64,000 nt of DNA from Hydractinia symbiolongicarpus (Eukaryota > Cnidaria > Hydrozoa > Anthoathecata > Hydractiniidae): positions 12,090,001 to 12,154,000 of the forward strand of contig NC_079884.1 of NCBI RefSeq assembly GCF_029227915.1, given 5' to 3'. Position 1 is the first letter of the stretch. Each line of letters opens with the position of its first letter. Of this stretch, positions 63,801 through 64,000 are shown piece after piece. A program made the translations under genes and the position numbers. The notes under the pieces were generated by a model. The model saw nothing but the letters and a program-made list of their open reading frames with translations. It did no database searches and was not told the DNA's origin.

Positions 63801-63896
63801 AAGGTGTGATACCTTAATAAGAAAAACTGCACTTTCTGTAGTGTCATTCGCATCATCCCCTTCAGCTATTTGATCCTTTGTAGTTTCACCCCAACT
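59018..63896 (-). CDS. TTF1/Reb1-type Myb-domain protein, partial (5' end beyond the window), 652 aa visible
   Basis: Likely a nuclear DNA-binding factor; TTF1 terminates RNA polymerase I transcription and remodels rDNA chromatin. Exons in transcript order: 63813-63896, 63577-63651, 62856-62924, 62507-62569, 61137-61223, 60670-60741, 59018-60526; each joins in phase 0. The six small exons encode acidic stretches each followed by lysine runs (KRSKKKKHK, KKKKKKRKKK, KKKKKKKK). The large last exon has a Ser/Thr-rich part, then Myb/SANT repeats: FGAWTKEELDILNENM with NRPVLRIRLK, VVFTKTQVQKLIQLQ with SNWTLISEKM, ARFSEKEDEMILRAVNKL with INWVLVSQHV and ACRQRYLNYL, and a last DINWSEVAKKT repeat. Order and spacing fit TTF1 better than c-Myb, DMTF1 or SNAPC4, though those cannot be excluded. 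At least one more upstream exon is expected to the right. Confidence 0.8.
60788..60851. repeat. (CAA)n microsatellite in the TTF1-like gene
   Basis: About 20 near-perfect ACA/CAA trinucleotides in the intron between exons 60670-60741 and 61137-61223. Confidence 0.9.
63109..63371 (+). repeat. Interspersed repeat, copy B (TTF1-like intron)
   Basis: About 263 bp homologous to 8261-8540, same orientation on the window, hence antisense to this gene. Shared landmarks are given at copy A. Two copies 55 kb apart in unrelated genes show it is a dispersed family. Confidence 0.6.
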
Positions 63897-64000
63897 CTAC
63901 AAAATAAATGTTACAAATTATAAAAACAGGTTGTCAAAATGTATGTTGTTTTATCAGAATAACTTTCCTTGAGAAGTGTAATGACAACGACAGCAAATAA

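Overview
This is a 64 kb stretch of an AT-rich animal nuclear genome. It has many short exons, GT-AG introns, AATAAA signals, intronless GPCR genes and dense small repeats. The gene set (RALGPS, an armadillo-tailed STKLD1 kinase, EXOSC2/RRP4, two class A GPCRs, DUSP12, a TTF1-type Myb protein) is metazoan. Sequence divergence from vertebrates, base composition and repeat content suggest a cnidarian, perhaps a hydrozoan; that placement is inference. There is nothing prokaryotic, no CRISPR, and no intact autonomous transposon or virus.

Layout. 0-3 kb: gene-poor, with the 3' tail of a LINE. 3.2-14.0 kb (+): RALGPS, 21 coding exons, 649 aa (RasGEF, linker, PH). 14.5-17.3 kb: short intergenic gap between convergent genes, holding two copies of a small inverted-repeat element. 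17.3-27.3 kb (-): STKLD1/SgK071-like kinase with C-terminal armadillo-type repeats, 24 exons, 663 aa. 27.7-28.4 kb (-): broken YqaJ-type nuclease fragment abutting a palindromic element. 29.5-30.0 kb: TIR element. 30.1-32.4 kb (+): EXOSC2, 2 exons, 291 aa. 32.4-46.8 kb: gene-free region with repeats, palindromes and one promoter-like site. 46.8-50.6 kb (+): tandem intronless GPCR paralogues of 446 and 487 aa. 50.6-53.5 kb: repeats and a perfect hairpin. 53.5-54.4 kb (+): tentative two-exon PAH-like small gene. 54.7-57.2 kb (-): DUSP12, 7 exons, 357 aa. 57.5-58.8 kb: a pogo/Tigger-type MITE and a mini-Helitron. 59.0 kb to the right edge (-): TTF1/Myb-like gene, 5' end outside the window.

The genes are unrelated housekeeping and signalling loci and do not form a pathway; only the two GPCRs are a local duplication. 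The exon maps were built by hand by requiring GT-AG borders and continuous reading frame, and every coding sum closes in frame.

I found no convincing new multi-gene system. The most distinctive observations are: a 34-bp minisatellite grown out of the last DUSP12 exon, so the protein now ends inside the array; a 13-residue triplicated insert in the DUSP12 phosphatase domain; a GPCR pair in which one copy has lost Asp3.32; a dispersed CAACCTCG-ended inverted-repeat family whose three best copies each show 9-bp direct flanks; and a run of symmetric lysine-rich exons in the TTF1-like gene.
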